A stretch of 64,000 bases of DNA from MGIIa-L3 sp038150305. Lineage in GTDB: Archaea > Thermoplasmatota > Poseidoniia > Poseidoniales > Poseidoniaceae. The notes below the pieces were generated by a model. That model worked only from the letters and a program-made list of their open reading frames with translations. It was not told the DNA's origin and did no database searches. The stretch covers positions 40,984 through 104,983 of the forward strand of contig JAYOTG010000005.1 of assembly GCA_038150305.1 (NCBI GenBank), read 5' to 3'. The position numbers and the translations under genes were made by a program. Within the stretch, counting starts at the first letter, position 1; each line of letters begins with the position of its first letter. This document shows, one piece after another, positions 15,634 to 25,086 of this stretch.

Positions 15634-16935
15634 ATGCCCGCACGGAGCAGCCGCCTCTCGGGATTCTATCGCCTCACGGTCGAGGAGCGCCGTCAAGCCC
15701 TCAAGGAGGCCACGGACCTCAGCGACGAAGCGGTGGAAGCCTTGGCTTCAGCGGATGCGCTTTCCGAAGAGGCTGCAGACCACATGATTGAGAACGTGGT
15801 GGGGCGTTTTGTCCTGCCCGTAGGCTTGGCCACGAATTTCATCGTCGATGGCGAGGAATACCTCATTCCCTTCGTCTTGGAAGAATCCAGCGTGGTGGCA
15901 GCAGCCTCCAACATGGCACGGAGGTGCAGGTCAACTGGCGGGTTCGTGAGCAGCAACGACCCGCCGATCATGATTGCACAAGTCCAGGTGCTGGACGTGG
16001 TGGATTTGGACGCCGCAGAGGCTGCCGTGATGGGAGCCGAGGAGGAATTGATGCGCATGTGCAACGACCGGCCGTCCACCATGATCAAGCTCGGAGGAGG
16101 CCTGAAACGCCTGTCGTGCCATCGCATCCCGACAGAACTGGGCACGATGTTCGTGGTCCACCTGCATGTTGACGTCCGGGACGCGATGGGGGCCAACGCG
16201 GTCAACACCATGGCCGAATTGATCGCGCCACGCATCGAGTCCCTCACCGGTGGACGCGTCCTGCTCCGCATCCTGTCCAACCTGGCCACGGAGCGCATGG
16301 CGCGGATTGAAGCCCGCTTTCCCCCCGAGGCCATGTCGGACGACGGTGATGCCGCACAAGGCGCAGAGGTCATCGCTGGCATCATCGAAGCCTACCACTT
16401 CGCCGCCTCTGACCCGTACAGGGCAGCGACGCACAACAAGGGCGTCATGAACGCCATCAGCGCCGTGGCCATCGCCTGCGGTCAGGATTGGCGTGCTATT
16501 GAGGCCGGTTGCCACGCGTGGGCGGCCGTCCGAACCGGCCGTTACGCCTCCATGACCGAGTGGGAGGTCGACGACGAAGGATACCTCGTGGGTCGCCTCG
16601 AGACCCCGATGGCGGTGGGCACCGTCGGAGGAGCGAGCAGGGTGCATCCGACCGCTCGTGCGTGCCTCGAGATCCTCGGCATCAATGCCGCAGATCGCCT
16701 TGCGGCCATCATGGCTGCTTCTGGCTTGGCTCAAAACCTCGGAGCATTGCGTGCGTTGTCCACCAGCGGCATCCAAGCCGGCCACATGCGCCTTCATGCT
16801 CGGAACATGGCGGTCAGCGCAGGCGCTGAAGGTGCTGAAATCGACGAGGTGGCCGCACGATTGGCTTCCTGGGAAGGTCCACGGACACAAACTACGGCGG
16901 AAGAAATCCTCGCGATGCTCAGGCAAGGCGCCTGA
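15634..16935 (+). CDS. hmgA: Hydroxymethylglutaryl-CoA reductase, class II
   Basis: Reduces HMG-CoA to mevalonate, feeding isoprenoid lipid and retinal-precursor synthesis. The expected catalytic residues are present: Glu in IENVVGRFVLPVG, Lys in ATHNKGVMNAIS, Asp in GQDWRAIEAG and His in RLHARNMA. DAMGANAVNT is the family nucleotide-binding motif. The sequence resembles class II (Pseudomonas mevalonii-like) more than the class I enzyme of most archaea. Acquisition of the class II gene is known for Archaeoglobales and Thermoplasmatales. Length 433 aa is normal. It starts 38 bp after the GTTA repeat array. Confidence 0.93.
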   Translation: MPARSSRLSGFYRLTVEERRQALKEATDLSDEAVEALASADALSEEAADHMIENVVGRFVLPVGLATNFIVDGEEYLIPFVLEESSVVAAASNMARRCRSTGGFVSSNDPPIMIAQVQVLDVVDLDAAEAAVMGAEEELMRMCNDRPSTMIKLGGGLKRLSCHRIPTELGTMFVVHLHVDVRDAMGANAVNTMAELIAPRIESLTGGRVLLRILSNLATERMARIEARFPPEAMSDDGDAAQGAEVIAGIIEAYHFAASDPYRAATHNKGVMNAISAVAIACGQDWRAIEAGCHAWAAVRTGRYASMTEWEVDDEGYLVGRLETPMAVGTVGGASRVHPTARACLEILGINAADRLAAIMAASGLAQNLGALRALSTSGIQAGHMRLHARNMAVSAGAEGAEIDEVAARLASWEGPRTQTTAEEILAMLRQGA

Positions 16936-17538
16936 TCACTCCTCTTCGCCCACGGGAAGCACGGCCTGCACGGTGCCGTCCACGTGCTCTTCCTCGACGA
17001 CCACGCTGCCCAACACATCGTCGAGGATACCCGATTCTGCGACCTGTTCGCGGAACCACGCACGCACCTTCGCGCGGTCGGTGTGCGGACAGCCGAAGAC
17101 CTCCGAAAACCGGCGGGTGGTCGAAAGGCGCCGCGTGTTGCCGTCTCGACGGCGCTGAATCATGCCGGCTTGTGCCAGCTCACGCACATGGTCGTAGGCG
17201 CGCTGACCGAGCATGTCCACCAAGCGTGATTGCGGCATGGGCTGGTGGTAGGCGATCAACGAAGCGGCCTTCAACAAGCGAGGTGGAAGGTCGGTCTTGG
17301 TTTCACGCGGAAGATGAGCGGCCACCTTCGGCTTGACCTCCATGGCCCAACGACCGCCGACCTCAGCGAGATGAAGAGCGCCACGACGGCGCTTCAGGGC
17401 CCCTTGGAGGTGGTCCAACGCTGCGCTGACCTCGTCGGCCTCGTACCCCAAGGTCTCCGAGAGTTCCTTCACGGACAGCGAACGCCCTGCCGCGAACAAC
17501 TGCGCCTCGAGAAGGAGTTCCAGCGGCGTCTCGGTCAT
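16936..17538 (-). CDS. scpB: Segregation and condensation protein B (ScpB)
   Basis: The winged-helix kite subunit of the SMC condensin complex. Two tandem winged-helix modules are visible: LEAQLFAAGRSLSVKELSETLGYEADEVSAAL and KAASLIAYHQPMPQSRLVDMLG followed by YDHVRELAQAGMIQRRR. RRFSEVFGCP fits the conserved ScpB end. At 200 residues it is the usual length. It is last in the smc-scpA-scpB order, 9 bp after scpA, and abuts the convergent HMG-CoA reductase gene with no gap. Confidence 0.9.
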   Translation of the reverse strand: MTETPLELLLEAQLFAAGRSLSVKELSETLGYEADEVSAALDHLQGALKRRRGALHLAEVGGRWAMEVKPKVAAHLPRETKTDLPPRLLKAASLIAYHQPMPQSRLVDMLGQRAYDHVRELAQAGMIQRRRDGNTRRLSTTRRFSEVFGCPHTDRAKVRAWFREQVAESGILDDVLGSVVVEEEHVDGTVQAVLPVGEEE

Positions 17539-17547
17539 CGGCTCACC

Positions 17548-18666
17548 TCACTCCACCAGCCACGAATCCGTGTCGTCTTCCTTCTCTGCCAACACCGCAG
17601 CCGACGCTTCTTCCAGCGCCGCCGCCTCACCGGCACGTTGAATCAACCCCTTGGGGGCTTGGCCGCTTTCTTCGGCCTCAAGCCGCTCAAGGTTGGCCCT
17701 GACGGCGGCGTAGGTGTCGATCTGGGGCCAAAGGTCCACCACGTGGATCGGGCCCGAAGGGACAACCTCCTGCACCACGTCCGCCACGCGGCGATGGACG
17801 AGGAAGAGGCCGGCGATGAAGGCCGCCACGTTGGCTTCGGTTCGTCCACCAAGGCTGGCCGCGGCGTCTGGGTCCATCTCCTCCAATTGTCGAACGACGT
17901 CCATGAGCGGAACCTTCGCGGAGCCTTTGGCCACGCAAACCGCCCGTAGGGCATCCCAGCACCGCTCGATGTCGCCCTCAAGGTCCTCATCGTGCATGCG
18001 ACCTCCGACGTCCTCCAAATGGGCTTGAAGTTCAGCCGCCGCCGCCTGCCGCACGCGCTCCCGCTCCTGCAGGGCTTCCGCGTCATCGGCCGCGTCCTTG
18101 AACGCAGCAAGAAGTTCGCCAAGGGTGGTCGGACGGCCTTCAGGACGGCGCAAGCGTCCGTCAAACAAGGTGGGCAAGGTGGCGTCGGCCTCGCCCTGAA
18201 GCACCGTGGTCGTGAAGGCAAAGGCCTCGTCGTCCACCTCCAACTCCCATCCGAAATCGTGACCAAAGTCCATGTCCTCGTCGTCCATGTCGATGGCCGT
18301 GGCCCGATCGTAGACGCCCAAGGTTTGCTCATGGAGCACTTCCCAGGCCAAACGAATGAGGCGGCCGCAGGCAGGGAGGTCGACGCGATCTGCCTCGGTA
18401 CGCACGCGTTCTGTGAAAATTTCGAGGAAGGCCTCCAAGTCGATGTCCCAGGCGTTCAGACCTTCTTCACGAACCAAGGACAAGACGAGGGCGATGGAAC
18501 GGTCGATGGGGTCGCTCAAGGCCTGATGCTCCGCCCCGTCGTGTGCAGCGATGCGCATGATGCGGTCACCAAAGGCGAGGGCTTCGTCGTTCTCGCTGCC
18601 GCTTGAGAGCAACCGCTCAACGATGTCCTGCCTCAGGAACCAACCGTCGAGGGCCATCTGCTGCAC
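17548..18666 (-). CDS. scpA: Segregation and condensation protein A (ScpA kleisin)
   Basis: The kleisin subunit that bridges the two SMC heads. The conserved kleisin N-terminal block is DRSIALVLSLVREEGLNAWDI followed by DLEAFLEIFTERV and the helix bearing LPACGRLIRLAWEVL. The centre is acidic and variable. A C-terminal winged helix is visible (LFLVHRRVADVVQEVVPSG, then IHVVDLWPQ). At 372 residues it is longer than bacterial ScpA (about 250), mainly because of the acidic middle and a Glu/Ala-rich tail. It lies 9 bp after smc. A second in-frame start lies at 18657. Confidence 0.88.
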   Translation of the reverse strand: MQQMALDGWFLRQDIVERLLSSGSENDEALAFGDRIMRIAAHDGAEHQALSDPIDRSIALVLSLVREEGLNAWDIDLEAFLEIFTERVRTEADRVDLPACGRLIRLAWEVLHEQTLGVYDRATAIDMDDEDMDFGHDFGWELEVDDEAFAFTTTVLQGEADATLPTLFDGRLRRPEGRPTTLGELLAAFKDAADDAEALQERERVRQAAAAELQAHLEDVGGRMHDEDLEGDIERCWDALRAVCVAKGSAKVPLMDVVRQLEEMDPDAAASLGGRTEANVAAFIAGLFLVHRRVADVVQEVVPSGPIHVVDLWPQIDTYAAVRANLERLEAEESGQAPKGLIQRAGEAAALEEASAAVLAEKEDDTDSWLVE

Positions 18667-18675
18667 GGAACCACC

Positions 18676-21600
18676 TCACTCCTCATCGGGGGCCTCGACC
18701 AGCACCGTCTCGTCCTGCTCGGTTTCAGCAGATGCTGAATCCTCCGCTTCGCGGACCGCCTCCAGGTGTTCGCGGGTTTCTGCTTCCTCCTCAGCCACCT
18801 CGTCAGCACGGGCCATCAGCCCTTCGAGGCTCTTCGGCGTGCCGAGGGATTCGGGCACCTCCGGCATGGCGTTCTGGAACGCCACGGCCTCTCCCGCCCG
18901 GTCGGCGTTTTTCGCCGCGTCCGCTGCCGCTGCTTCCTCTGCAGCCTCGCCGAGCTCCAACGCCCGTTGCCGGTTGAAGTCCATGATGCGACGGCTGCAA
19001 CCGTCGCCACCGTGCGTCACACCGATGTGATGGTCCGCCAAGCTGAGGCTGACCTTGCGCAAGGTGACCATGATGAATTGCGCGCGCTCGGAGCGCGCCC
19101 TGCACATCTCGGCGATGAGGCGGGCGTTGTCCGAGTCGAGGTTTTGATCGACTTCGTCGAAGTAGTAGAAGGGGCTTGGATCGTAATCCTGAATGGCGAA
19201 GATCAGCGCCAGCGCCGCCATGGATTGTTCGCCTCCAGAAAGGCCTTGCAAGCGACAGCGGCTGGACTTCCCTCGGGGCCGAGCCCACATGTCCAGGCCT
19301 CCAGAAAACGGTTGCTCGGGGTTCTCGAGGAAGAGTTCACCCTCGCCGCCTTTGGAGAGGGTCTTGTAGACCCGCTTGAAGTTCTCGTTGACCTTCGAAA
19401 GCACCTGCGTCAGGCGAACAGTGCGCTGTTGATCCAATTGTTCTGCCAAATCCAGCAGGTCCTGACGCCGGCCTTTCAGCACGCCGTGGTCGGCGCTCAG
19501 GGACGCAAGGCGCTCCTCGCACGCGGCGTGCTGTTCGATGGCGCGCCAATTGACCGAACCGATGTCCTCAATCCTGCGTTCAAGACGACGAACGGTGCGC
19601 TCGCCATCGGCCACGGTCGGCAAGGGCGCCTCGTCCTCGACGGTCTCAGGCACGCCTTCTTCGACCATGGAAGCGCGGATTTCCACAAGGTGGGTTTCGC
19701 TGGTGGCCAGCAGGCGGCGCAATTCCTCCGCATGCTGACGACGGGAGCGGGCGTCGGACGCCTTTTGCTCCGAAGCAGCGCGGAGCGCGCTGCGCTCGTC
19801 GACGAGACGAATGCGTTCGTCTTCCAAGCCTTGGTGTTCTTCGAGATGGGAGCGGCGCTCCTCTTCCTTGGCGGTCAGCACCTCGCGGTTCTCTGCCATC
19901 GCGCGTTCGAGGGTCGCCCGCTCAGTCGCTCGGGTCGCCGCGTCAGAAGCCAACGCGTCCAGGCGTCCGGTCAAGTCTTCCACGTTCCCAAAGAGCAGCG
20001 CATGGCGCTCCTTCCCTGAACGAATGGTGGCTTCGTTGCTCTGCAGGTCGGCTTCTGCGGTGGTCTTGGCCAATTCCGCAGCATGGAGCCGTTCCTTGAG
20101 GTGGGTCGGACTGGCGTCCTGCAAATGCTGGCTTGCCTCATCCTTCGCTTCAACCGCCTCGGTGAGGCGTTGTTGTGCTTGAGCACGAAGCGCGAGGTGT
20201 CGACGCCCTTCCTGCTCGAAGGCATCGAGGCGCTTGACCAAGCCCGCCAAGTTGCCTTCTTCCTTCGCAAGGGCAGACTTTGCGGCCGCATGCGCGCTTC
20301 GCCACGAAGCCAGCTTTGCGGCAGCGTCGTTGTTGGCGAGGTCGCCCAAACGACGACGGACTTCAGCCTGAGCCTCGCGGGCTTCGCGGACCTTGGCCGA
20401 CACGCCTTCGGACATCATGCGAAGGCGCTCAACCTCTTTCGACAGGCGCTCAACCTCGCTCGCACCCTGGATCTTGCCGCCGAAGGAAATCCGCGAACGT
20501 CGGGGGGAGCCTCCAGTCATCGCGCCACCGGCTTCGGCCACGCTGCCGTCGAGGGTGATCAACCGAACGCCACCCATGTTGGCACGGGCGGTGGCCATGG
20601 TGTCGACGACAAGGGTGTTGCGAAGCACGAAGCGGACGGCGGCATCGATGCGAGGATCGTGTTCCAACAGATCGTGAGCGAACCCAATGACACCAGGCTG
20701 CCGTGCAACCATGACGGCGCGCCCAGCGGGCCGCCCAGCGTTGATTTTGTTCAAGGGAAGGAAGGTCGCTCGTCCGGCGTTGTTGTTCTTGAGCCAGCGG
20801 ATGGCCTTGGCTGCGACCTCATCGGTTTCAACGACCACAGACATCATGCCACCGCCGATGGCGGTGGACAAGGCCGTCGAGTGGGCTTCATCCTTCGGCG
20901 CACACAATTCGGCGATGGTCCCGAAAATGCCCTCCAGTTCACCAGAATCACGGGCTCCAAGAACGGCTGCAGCGCCTCCGGTCAAGCCCGAAGAGCCAGA
21001 ATTCGACTCCATGGCCGCACGGGCGCGCGCCAATTGGCGCTCCACGTCCCTCAAGCGCGTTTCAACCGCGTTGGCTTCCTCCACCAGCGTGGATTCCTTT
21101 CGCTGAGCAGCGGTCAGGTCACGAGCGAGGCTTTCCCGGTCGGATCCTTCGGCCATGGCTTTGATTTCCTGACCCTGAAGTTCGCTTTCTGCGACCTGCA
21201 TCTTGGCGCCTGCCAAGGCTTCCTCTGCTTTCTGGCGCTCCTCCAAAAGCAACTCACCCGCAGTGGCTGAACGGTCAACATCGGATTGTGCGTTGGCCAA
21301 GGCCGCTCGTGCGTGCTCGATCTCCTCCTCGCACGCCTGCACGGTTCGGGCGAGTTCGGCCACGTCGCTGGTCGAACCCTCGAGGGCCTCGCGGACGGTT
21401 GCTTCTTCCTTCGCCGCCGCAGCAAGGGCGTCTTTGGCCGCCGTGAGGGCTTCCTCAGCCTGCTTGATGTCTGCAGCCGCGTGGTCTGAAGCAGCAGATG
21501 CTTCGTCCAAATCCGACTCCAGGCGCGTGCGGGTCTCGCCATCGGTCTGATCACGCGAGGCCATGTCCGAAAGACGATCTGCAGCGGTCTCGATGGCCAC

Positions 21601-22533
21601 GTTGAGCCTCTGAATTTCTTGCTGGAGGGCTTCGCCACCTCCGCCGAGTTTGTCCTGAATCTGCTTGACGAGCTCGGCGATGGCATCGTCAAGCTGGATC
21701 AGGTGCTTCGCGGCTTCAGCGACGTCCGCTTCGAGCGCACTGGCTTCCTCGATGTTCCGCCCAATTTCGCGTCGCTGATGCTCGATGGTGCCCTGCTGGC
21801 CGGCGAGGCGAGCGCGCCAGAGACGAGCGCGCGCGTTGAGCAAATCTTCGCGGATTTTGAGCGCCTTTTCGGCGTCTTTCTTTTCTTCGACAAGCTCAGC
21901 CAGATGGCGTTGTTGCTCTTGCTCGATCATTGCGATGCGCTCGAGGTACTCCTCGACCTGCTTGCGTTGACGGTCCGCTTTGCGGATTTCCTCGTCGTAA
22001 GAGGTGACACCAGCCACGTCGTCGAGGACCTTGCGTCGCTCGCCTGAACTCATCTTTGAGAGGCTGGTGACGTCACCTTGCAGCACGATGTTGTACCCGT
22101 CAGGACGGGCGTTGGCCGCCCCAAGAAGGCGGTGGAAGGCCTTGAGCGATGATTCCTCGCCGTTCAGTTGGTATTCCGTCACGACGTTCCCGGCCGGCGT
22201 CAGGCGGACACGCTTGGCCATGGTGATTTCATCCATGTCGAGCGGCAAGCGACGAAGGCCCCCCTCCATGGCAGGATTTGCGAACACGAGGGTCACGGCG
22301 CACCCTTTGGCAGGCCGGCTGTTTTTCCCTCCGTTGAAGATCAAATCTTTGGAATTCTGAGCGCGCAAGGTTTTGGCTGATTTGGGGCCAAGCACGAACT
22401 GAATCGCGTCACCGCTGTTGGATTTCCCGGAACCGTTCGGCCCTGTGATGGCCGTGAAGCCTCGCCCGAAGGGGATGCGAACTTCACCCTTGAACGACTT
22501 GAAATCGACCATCACGAGTTCCTTGAGGTACAT
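18676..22533 (-). CDS. smc: Chromosome segregation protein SMC
   Basis: A structural-maintenance-of-chromosomes ATPase of about 1285 residues. Walker A is ITGPNGSGKSN at residues 29-39. Long coiled coils flank a hinge domain near residues 520-660 with the Gly-rich segments NAGRATFLPLNKIN and GGAMTGGS. The ABC signature is LQGLSGGEQSMAALAL, and Walker B/D-loop is FYYFDEVDQNLDSDN. An unusually long charged C-terminal tail follows the ATPase head (about 120 residues beyond the last head motif). The start at 22533 (MYLKELVMVDFKSFKG) is the family N-terminus and follows GGAGGG; the earlier ATG at 22572 lies too near the TATA-like element. Confidence 0.95.
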   Translation of the reverse strand: MYLKELVMVDFKSFKGEVRIPFGRGFTAITGPNGSGKSNSGDAIQFVLGPKSAKTLRAQNSKDLIFNGGKNSRPAKGCAVTLVFANPAMEGGLRRLPLDMDEITMAKRVRLTPAGNVVTEYQLNGEESSLKAFHRLLGAANARPDGYNIVLQGDVTSLSKMSSGERRKVLDDVAGVTSYDEEIRKADRQRKQVEEYLERIAMIEQEQQRHLAELVEEKKDAEKALKIREDLLNARARLWRARLAGQQGTIEHQRREIGRNIEEASALEADVAEAAKHLIQLDDAIAELVKQIQDKLGGGGEALQQEIQRLNVAIETAADRLSDMASRDQTDGETRTRLESDLDEASAASDHAAADIKQAEEALTAAKDALAAAAKEEATVREALEGSTSDVAELARTVQACEEEIEHARAALANAQSDVDRSATAGELLLEERQKAEEALAGAKMQVAESELQGQEIKAMAEGSDRESLARDLTAAQRKESTLVEEANAVETRLRDVERQLARARAAMESNSGSSGLTGGAAAVLGARDSGELEGIFGTIAELCAPKDEAHSTALSTAIGGGMMSVVVETDEVAAKAIRWLKNNNAGRATFLPLNKINAGRPAGRAVMVARQPGVIGFAHDLLEHDPRIDAAVRFVLRNTLVVDTMATARANMGGVRLITLDGSVAEAGGAMTGGSPRRSRISFGGKIQGASEVERLSKEVERLRMMSEGVSAKVREAREAQAEVRRRLGDLANNDAAAKLASWRSAHAAAKSALAKEEGNLAGLVKRLDAFEQEGRRHLALRAQAQQRLTEAVEAKDEASQHLQDASPTHLKERLHAAELAKTTAEADLQSNEATIRSGKERHALLFGNVEDLTGRLDALASDAATRATERATLERAMAENREVLTAKEEERRSHLEEHQGLEDERIRLVDERSALRAASEQKASDARSRRQHAEELRRLLATSETHLVEIRASMVEEGVPETVEDEAPLPTVADGERTVRRLERRIEDIGSVNWRAIEQHAACEERLASLSADHGVLKGRRQDLLDLAEQLDQQRTVRLTQVLSKVNENFKRVYKTLSKGGEGELFLENPEQPFSGGLDMWARPRGKSSRCRLQGLSGGEQSMAALALIFAIQDYDPSPFYYFDEVDQNLDSDNARLIAEMCRARSERAQFIMVTLRKVSLSLADHHIGVTHGGDGCSRRIMDFNRQRALELGEAAEEAAAADAAKNADRAGEAVAFQNAMPEVPESLGTPKSLEGLMARADEVAEEEAETREHLEAVREAEDSASAETEQDETVLVEAPDEE

Positions 22534-22538
22534 CCCAT

Positions 22539-22593
22539 CCCTCCGGTCCAGTTTGGACCTCAGGCGCGTCATCGCGAACGAGGGAACTTAAAC
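22539..22593 (-). promoter_or_regulatory. smc promoter and ribosome-binding site
   Basis: On the minus strand GTTTAAG (22587-22593) is a TATA-like element. A start 25 bp downstream would fall near 22563, leaving a leader of about 30 nt. A strong GGAGGG (22539-22544) lies 5 nt before the ATG at 22533. Together these support 22533 over 22572 as the start. Confidence 0.5.
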
Positions 22594-22649
22594 ACTCCTC
22601 GAATGATGTACGTCGAGGCCATCGTTCAGGAATGGCGTGCGTTTCGCCG

Positions 22650-23387
22650 TCACAAGGTCCCGAGCGCATCGCAACGTTCGCATCCTGAGCCCTTGCAGTA
22701 CGGGCAGGTCGCCCGAACCAAGGGGCTCGAACGGGTCCGCATGGGCCGCGTTGGACCTCGAGCGAGGCGAGAATGCCCGGCGTTGGAACCGCTCCTGTGT
22801 GCGTGAATGAACGCATTCCGGTTTTCGTCAACCTTGGCCCGCCGGGATTGCTGCACTTCAGCGAACTCTGATTCTCTATATTTCGGACCACGCATCAACA
22901 TCATGCCGATGAACGCGACCAAAATTTGCAGGAACCACGCCTGGTTGATGAAGGGCACCACCTCGACCAAACCTTCCGAAGAGGCCGCGCCGGGAAGGAG
23001 CGCCAAGCGGTCGAGCACGGCAAGGGAGAACAGCATCGCTCCAGCGATGAACATCACCCGACGGATGCGCTTGGCCATGGTCGGGGAACGCGGCATACGG
23101 GCCACGCCGGCCAGCAGCAAGATGCCGCCTTCCGCCATGAGCATGAGATCGGCCCCCGTCCACGTGCCAAGTTCCCCAAAGCAGTGGGTTTGGCCAAAGG
23201 TTTCGAGATGGAGGGCAATGTTGCTGACGCTGCATCCGGGGTCAGACATACGGATGATGTCGAGTTTCGCAGCTGGCGCACCGCTGACGAGCATCGGTGC
23301 AATGCTGCCTCGCTCGACGTTCACCCACGCTCCGGCCGCAACGCCGAGACCAAGCAGCGTGCCAATCCGGCGACGCCACTTGCCCAT
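22650..23387 (-). CDS. Membrane protein with C-terminal zinc-ribbon motif
   Basis: 245 residues of unrecognised family. An N-terminal hydrophobic segment is followed by a short exported region with two Cys (DPGCSVSN and GQTHCFGELG). Three more hydrophobic helices lie at about 78-95, 110-130 and 150-165. The cytoplasmic tail is basic and ends in CPYCKGSGCERC, a four-Cys arrangement like a zinc ribbon. It is divergent from nadB and upstream of smc on the same strand, separated by about 116 bp that holds the smc promoter. Confidence 0.65.
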   Translation of the reverse strand: MGKWRRRIGTLLGLGVAAGAWVNVERGSIAPMLVSGAPAAKLDIIRMSDPGCSVSNIALHLETFGQTHCFGELGTWTGADLMLMAEGGILLLAGVARMPRSPTMAKRIRRVMFIAGAMLFSLAVLDRLALLPGAASSEGLVEVVPFINQAWFLQILVAFIGMMLMRGPKYRESEFAEVQQSRRAKVDENRNAFIHAHRSGSNAGHSRLARGPTRPMRTRSSPLVRATCPYCKGSGCERCDALGTL

Positions 23388-23466
23388 GGCGTGATGTCAG
23401 GGGCCGCATCCATAGCCCTGTCGGCCTCGCCGATGCGGTCAAAGGGGAAAGCCCTGAGGCGAACCC

Positions 23467-25086
23467 GTGCCTGAAGCACCGCCGGTGGCCGTGGTCGGCA
23501 GCGGCATCGCCGGCCTGTTCTGCGCCCTCCGGCTGGCAGAAGGGGGGCGAACGGTCCAGATCTTCACCAAACGGAGGACGCAGGACTCGTCGACCAATTG
23601 GGCACAAGGCGGGATTGCCGCCATCCTCGACAAAACGGCGGAGGAAGCCATCGAGGCACACGTGCAAGACACCCTTGCAGCTGGAGCAGGAACCTGTGAC
23701 GAAACGGTGGTGCGAGCGGTCGTGAACGAGGCAGGCGACCGAATCCGTGACCTGCTTGAACTTGGCGTGAAGTTTCAGCGTGACGAAGACGGAACGCTGC
23801 ATCGCGTGCGCGAGGGAGGCCACAGCAGCAGCCGCATCCTGCACGCGAAGGACGCGACGGGCCGTGAGATTGAACGCTCCTTGATCGACGCCATCAGCCG
23901 TCATGCCGGCATCACCGTGCACAGCGACACAATCGTGGTGGACCTCATCCGTCGTGACCACGGCAATCCGGCAGCTGGGATCGTTGGCCTATGGGTCCAG
24001 CACGAAGATGACGTCGAGGTGCACACCGTGCCCGCTTCGGCCGTTGTGTTGGCCACCGGTGGGGCGGGTCAACTCTGGGCTCCGACCACGAATCCCCCGG
24101 TTTCAACCGGCGATGGACTGGCCATGGCCGCTCGCTTTGGCGCCCACGTCAAAGACATGGCCTTCGTACAATTCCACCCCACGTCCATCGAACATCCGTC
24201 CAGGACCTTCCTGATCACCGAAGCCCTCCGAGGGGAGGGCGCCGTCTTGTTGGACGATGAGGGATTGGCCTCGTGGCGCGCGTCGGGTGACGATGACCCC
24301 GCACCGTACTCGTTCACGCTCAGCGCTTCGCCGAGGGGTTCGATGGGAACGCGCGACGTCGTGGCGCGGGCCATCGATGCAAACCTCAAGCGGTCCGGTC
24401 GAGACGCGGTGTGGCTGGTCACCGAACACCTCGATGCTGAACGACTGAGCGATCGTTTCCCCACCATCCAACGCATGCTGTCGGACCTCGACCTTCGCCT
24501 TGGCGTGGACCCCATCCCGGTACGTCCAGCCGCGCATTACACCGTCGGCGGCATCGCGGTCGACGCGCATGGACAAGCGCTTGACGACGCCAAGCGCCCC
24601 CTGCCTGGCCTGTACGCCATCGGCGAGGTGGCCTGCACGGGCATGCATGGGGCCAATCGGTTGGCGTCGAACAGTTTGCTGGAAGCCGTCGTCTACGCAC
24701 AACGCACGGCCACGCACCTGCTGGACACCGAACCACCCGTGACGCCACCCGAATTGCCGGCTTGGCGCGCAGACGGTTTGCATCCCGTCGAGGAACACGG
24801 TGCACTGGCTCACGATTTGACCAGCCTTCGAGAAACCATGGGGCGTGAAGTGGGCATCATGCGGAGGAATGCCCGGCTCGCTCGTGCGCAGCGTCGCCTG
24901 GATCTGCTGGCCGCTGAAGTGGACGACACGTGGCAGCGATGCCGTCCGACCAAAGACTTGGTCGAATTGCGCAACATGGTACAGGTCGCCATGTTGGTGG
25001 TGCAAGATGCCTCGGCTCAACGCGAAAATCGCGGCCTCCACTACAACGCGGACCTTACCGACGCAGCGCGTGAATCAGCGCCGTGA
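23467..25086 (+). CDS. nadB: L-aspartate oxidase
   Basis: An FAD enzyme that oxidises L-aspartate to iminoaspartate, the first step of de novo NAD synthesis. The N-terminal dinucleotide fold is VAVVGSGIAGLFCALRLAEG. STNWAQGGIAAIL, then GGHSSSRILHAKDATG, FVQFHPTSI and HYTVGGIAVDA are family landmarks. The C-terminal FAD-binding cap helix holds GANRLASNSLLEAVVYA. The start is GTG at 23467; no better ATG lies nearby. Length 539 is typical. Neither nadA nor nadC is next to it. The 3' end overlaps the convergent panE gene by 32 bp. Confidence 0.93.
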   Translation: MPEAPPVAVVGSGIAGLFCALRLAEGGRTVQIFTKRRTQDSSTNWAQGGIAAILDKTAEEAIEAHVQDTLAAGAGTCDETVVRAVVNEAGDRIRDLLELGVKFQRDEDGTLHRVREGGHSSSRILHAKDATGREIERSLIDAISRHAGITVHSDTIVVDLIRRDHGNPAAGIVGLWVQHEDDVEVHTVPASAVVLATGGAGQLWAPTTNPPVSTGDGLAMAARFGAHVKDMAFVQFHPTSIEHPSRTFLITEALRGEGAVLLDDEGLASWRASGDDDPAPYSFTLSASPRGSMGTRDVVARAIDANLKRSGRDAVWLVTEHLDAERLSDRFPTIQRMLSDLDLRLGVDPIPVRPAAHYTVGGIAVDAHGQALDDAKRPLPGLYAIGEVACTGMHGANRLASNSLLEAVVYAQRTATHLLDTEPPVTPPELPAWRADGLHPVEEHGALAHDLTSLRETMGREVGIMRRNARLARAQRRLDLLAAEVDDTWQRCRPTKDLVELRNMVQVAMLVVQDASAQRENRGLHYNADLTDAARESAP

